A stretch of DNA of 64,000 nt, taken from positions 248,001 through 312,000 of the forward strand of contig CBDCDL010000001.1 of NCBI GenBank assembly GCA_965215345.1. The letters run 5' to 3'. The translations under genes and the position numbers were made by a program. The DNA comes from CATQHW01 sp965215345 (lineage in GTDB: Bacteria > Spirochaetota > Spirochaetia > SZUA-6 > Bin103). Numbering within the stretch: the stretch's first letter is position 1; each line of letters begins with the position of its first letter. The notes under the pieces are model-generated. The model was not told the DNA's origin. It saw only the letters and a program-made list of their open reading frames with translations, and searched no databases. Shown piece by piece: positions 61,873 through 64,000 of this stretch.

Positions 61873-64000
61873 TGGTGACGGACCGCGCGCTCCGGTGGTC
61901 GATCGGGCCCACGGGCGACGACGCCGCGGCCTCCGGTATCGAGCTGATCGCGGGCATCGACATCCGCCAGAACCGCTACGCGGGGTGGCATCCCGTGGCC
62001 GGCGCATGGGATCCGGGCTCGACGCCGTTCAACGTGCATCGGACCGGCCAGGTGCGTCCCAACGGGACAGCGTTCGGGATGGAGCCGGCGCGGGGGGCAT
62101 TCCCGAGCCAGGAACCGGTCACCGGTTTCCAGGGAACGCGCCTGGTCAACAGCAGGAACCGCAACCTGGGCACGCTGATCGGCGAGTTGCAGTCGGAGGT
62201 GTTCACGATCGCCGGGGACGGCATCGATTTCCTCATCGGCGGCGGCGACTTCGCGGACGTCACCTGCCTCAACCTGTACGTGCACGGCGCCGCGGGTTGG
62301 GAGCGGGTGCGCACCGCGACCGGCGAACGCAACCTGGAGCTGGTGCGGCGCGGCTGGGACGTGGTCGGGTTCCGCGGCCGGCAGGCTTACCTGCAGATCC
62401 TGGACTACGCGCCCGTCGAGCCGTGGGGCTGGCACGCCGCGCCGCGTTATCCGGAGGATGACTGGGGCTTCATCCTGGTGGACGACATCCGCCAGACCGA
62501 CGGCGCCCCCGATCCGCGCCGCGTCGACGAAGCCGGCGACCGCGCGCGCAATTTCGACTTCGAGACCGTGCTGCCGGAGCGGTTCACGGTTGCCGCCGCC
62601 CAGGGTGCGGGCGGCGCCGGCGGGGTCTTCGAGATCCACGATCGCGAGCGCGACGGGACGGTGGGCGCCCTGTACTGCAGCGCGGCGATCGAGCGGCGTA
62701 CCCCCGACCTGTGGAAGGTGTGCGTGACGTGGCGCTACCGCGGGCGGGCGCTGAGCGGGGTCAAGCTGCGCCTCACCAGCCGGCTGCCGATCGCGGCCGG
62801 CGCCGCGCGTCACACCCTGCACCCGGGGCTGCTGTATGACGGCAACCCGACCGCCGAGGCGTGCCACTACCTGGGCGAGGACTTCCCGGAGGCGGCCTCC
62901 ACCCTTCCCGCCGGGTTCAGTGTCGAGGACGCGGAGCGGGTGTGCGCCGGCTGGGTGGCGCCGCAGCAGCGGGCTGCCGAATTGGCCGCCAGCGTGCGCC
63001 TGCAGGTGGACCCGGAGTCGGGCCGCTACGAAGCCGTGCACCAGCTCCCGGAGTCGGCCGTCTTCGGCCGCCGGTTGCTGCTGGACAGCGACGAACGGCT
63101 CACCCTGGACGACGGCGCCTGCCACGCCAAGACGCTCTACCTGTACGCCGCCTACCGCCGGCCGGGACCGGTCTACCGGCCGGGCTACTGCGGCGCGCTG
63201 TCGGCGGCGTGGCGGCAGCTCTACCCGATTTCGCCGACCAATCCGCCGCACACGCTGCGCGCGGACTACGAGATGCGCCTGCGCACCACCCTCGACGACC
63301 ACGGCCTGATCCAGGAGATCGCCCGCGGCGGGCGCACCTACCGCGTGTTCTACGTCGGGCGCTGGGTGTACGGCGACGCGCCGACCGGCGGCGGGCGGTT
63401 TCTACCCAAGGAGTACTTCCACCGGTTCGTCGGCTTCTCCTGGTCAGGCATGGCCGGGCTGGTGGCCCACGCCGCCCTCGATCACGGCCTGCAGCACGGC
63501 GACGACGACGCGGTGCGCGTTGCCGTGGACACGATGGACTTCTTCGCCGAGCACGGCATGTCGCCGCTGGGCATCCTGTACCCCACCTACCACGAGGACC
63601 ACGCCAGGCTGATCGACACGTTCGGCACCTACTACGACCCGGGCCGCATCGACATGGGGCCGCTCGGCGAAGGGCTGTACTGGTACCTGCGCTGCGCCGA
63701 ACGGCTGCGGAGCCATGGCAGCGAACCGCCGACGAGTTGGGATGCGGCGGTCCGCAGCTCTCTCGAGCGTATCATGGAGCTCTTTCCCGACGGCGACGTG
63801 CCGGGCCGCATCGACGGCACGAGCGGCGAGCCCGCCGCCCGCCGCATCCAGCTTCTCTATTGGGAACGCTCGCGCTGGACGGAGCGGCAGAGCCGACCCG
63901 CCGACATCGTCTTCGCCAAGCCGAGCGAGCGCGGCGCCACCAACTTCGTCTACCTGATCTGGGCCTACGTGCGCGCCGCCCGCGACCTCGGCGAGCAGCG
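61872..64000 (+). CDS. Large hypothetical protein, glycoside-hydrolase-like (partial, runs off window)
   Basis: An open frame of 709 codons without stop runs from ATG 61872 to the window end. It starts RALRWSIGPTGDDAAASGIE. Residues 1-330 are beta-rich (NLGTLIGELQSEVFTIAGDG; QILDYAPVEPWGWHAAPRYP); from about residue 500 it is helical with aromatic motifs (PKEYFHRFVGFSWSGMAGLV; SPLGILYPTYHEDHARLIDT). This layout suggests an N-terminal beta-sandwich and a C-terminal (alpha/alpha) barrel, as in several glycoside hydrolases, but no catalytic motif is assigned. Translational overlap with the GH116-type gene implies joint action on a glycan. Confidence 0.75.
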   Translation, partial: MVTDRALRWSIGPTGDDAAASGIELIAGIDIRQNRYAGWHPVAGAWDPGSTPFNVHRTGQVRPNGTAFGMEPARGAFPSQEPVTGFQGTRLVNSRNRNLGTLIGELQSEVFTIAGDGIDFLIGGGDFADVTCLNLYVHGAAGWERVRTATGERNLELVRRGWDVVGFRGRQAYLQILDYAPVEPWGWHAAPRYPEDDWGFILVDDIRQTDGAPDPRRVDEAGDRARNFDFETVLPERFTVAAAQGAGGAGGVFEIHDRERDGTVGALYCSAAIERRTPDLWKVCVTWRYRGRALSGVKLRLTSRLPIAAGAARHTLHPGLLYDGNPTAEACHYLGEDFPEAASTLPAGFSVEDAERVCAGWVAPQQRAAELAASVRLQVDPESGRYEAVHQLPESAVFGRRLLLDSDERLTLDDGACHAKTLYLYAAYRRPGPVYRPGYCGALSAAWRQLYPISPTNPPHTLRADYEMRLRTTLDDHGLIQEIARGGRTYRVFYVGRWVYGDAPTGGGRFLPKEYFHRFVGFSWSGMAGLVAHAALDHGLQHGDDDAVRVAVDTMDFFAEHGMSPLGILYPTYHEDHARLIDTFGTYYDPGRIDMGPLGEGLYWYLRCAERLRSHGSEPPTSWDAAVRSSLERIMELFPDGDVPGRIDGTSGEPAARRIQLLYWERSRWTERQSRPADIVFAKPSERGATNFVYLIWAYVRAARDLGEQ

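Noticed and set aside
1..64000. CRISPR arrays, tRNA or rRNA genes
   Set aside because: No regularly spaced direct repeats and no tRNA-like cloverleaf or rRNA sequence was noticed on reading; a covariance search would be decisive.

Overview
The window is high-GC DNA (about two thirds G+C by eye) from a heterotrophic bacterium. It carries ABC importers with binding proteins that have export signals, a homodimeric-type pyruvate dehydrogenase, sulfatases, several phytanoyl-CoA dioxygenase (PhyH) family oxygenases and a GH116-type glycoside hydrolase. This mix resembles marine or host-associated (for example sponge-associated) environmental genomes, possibly Spirochaetota-like. No rRNA, tRNA or other taxonomic marker is present, so the lineage is a guess.

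Layout. 1-17 kb is ordinary metabolic sequence: a glycine-betaine/choline type importer (permease and binding protein), an alpha-toroid protein, an amidohydrolase plus NAD epimerase pair, an M14-type peptidase, a dipeptide/oligopeptide importer (two permeases and a divergent binding protein), an SDR/DUF2867 protein, a sulfatase, a Uma2-type nuclease and an isochorismatase-like hydrolase.

17-37.8 kb is an accessory island full of broken genes. It contains remnants of a TPR protein, an ISNCY transposase and a sulfatase, and a frameshifted PhyH. Next come two adjacent P-loop ATPases behind a palindromic promoter, running into a decayed type I restriction locus (hsdR and hsdM remnants with a vapBC pair between them). 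A 5'-truncated dimethylformamidase-like gene follows, then a PIN toxin gene split by an IS1380-family element (15-bp inverted repeats, 5-bp target duplication), a PhyH gene, and a lower-GC trio of small genes. After these lie an IS110-family element with a long 5' noncoding region (candidate bridge RNA) and a second copy of that noncoding region, itself split by an IS21-family element. The island ends with a chimeric PIN/PhyH scar and a twice-frameshifted IrrE-like gene.

37.8-64 kb is again mostly intact: an amino-acid importer, a DUF3179 lipoprotein overlapping a SelA-like PLP enzyme, a PhyH gene, aceE-aceF, an oxidoreductase-PhyH pair, a circularly permuted ATP-grasp/alpha-E pair, a truncated ATPase, an alpha-toroid protein, a truncated nucleotidyltransferase, hemL-type aminotransferase, acyl-CoA dehydrogenase, CoxG-like plus thiolase, and a GH116-type gene overlapping a large gene that runs off the right edge.

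Frameshifts and truncations are concentrated in 17-37.8 kb, while long genes on both sides read cleanly. This argues for genuine decay of a mobile/defence island rather than uniform sequencing error. The items most worth study are the duplicated IS110 noncoding (bridge-RNA-like) segments, the ATPase pair in front of the restriction remnants, the low-GC trio at 30.2-31.6 kb, and the recombination scar joining PIN and PhyH sequence.
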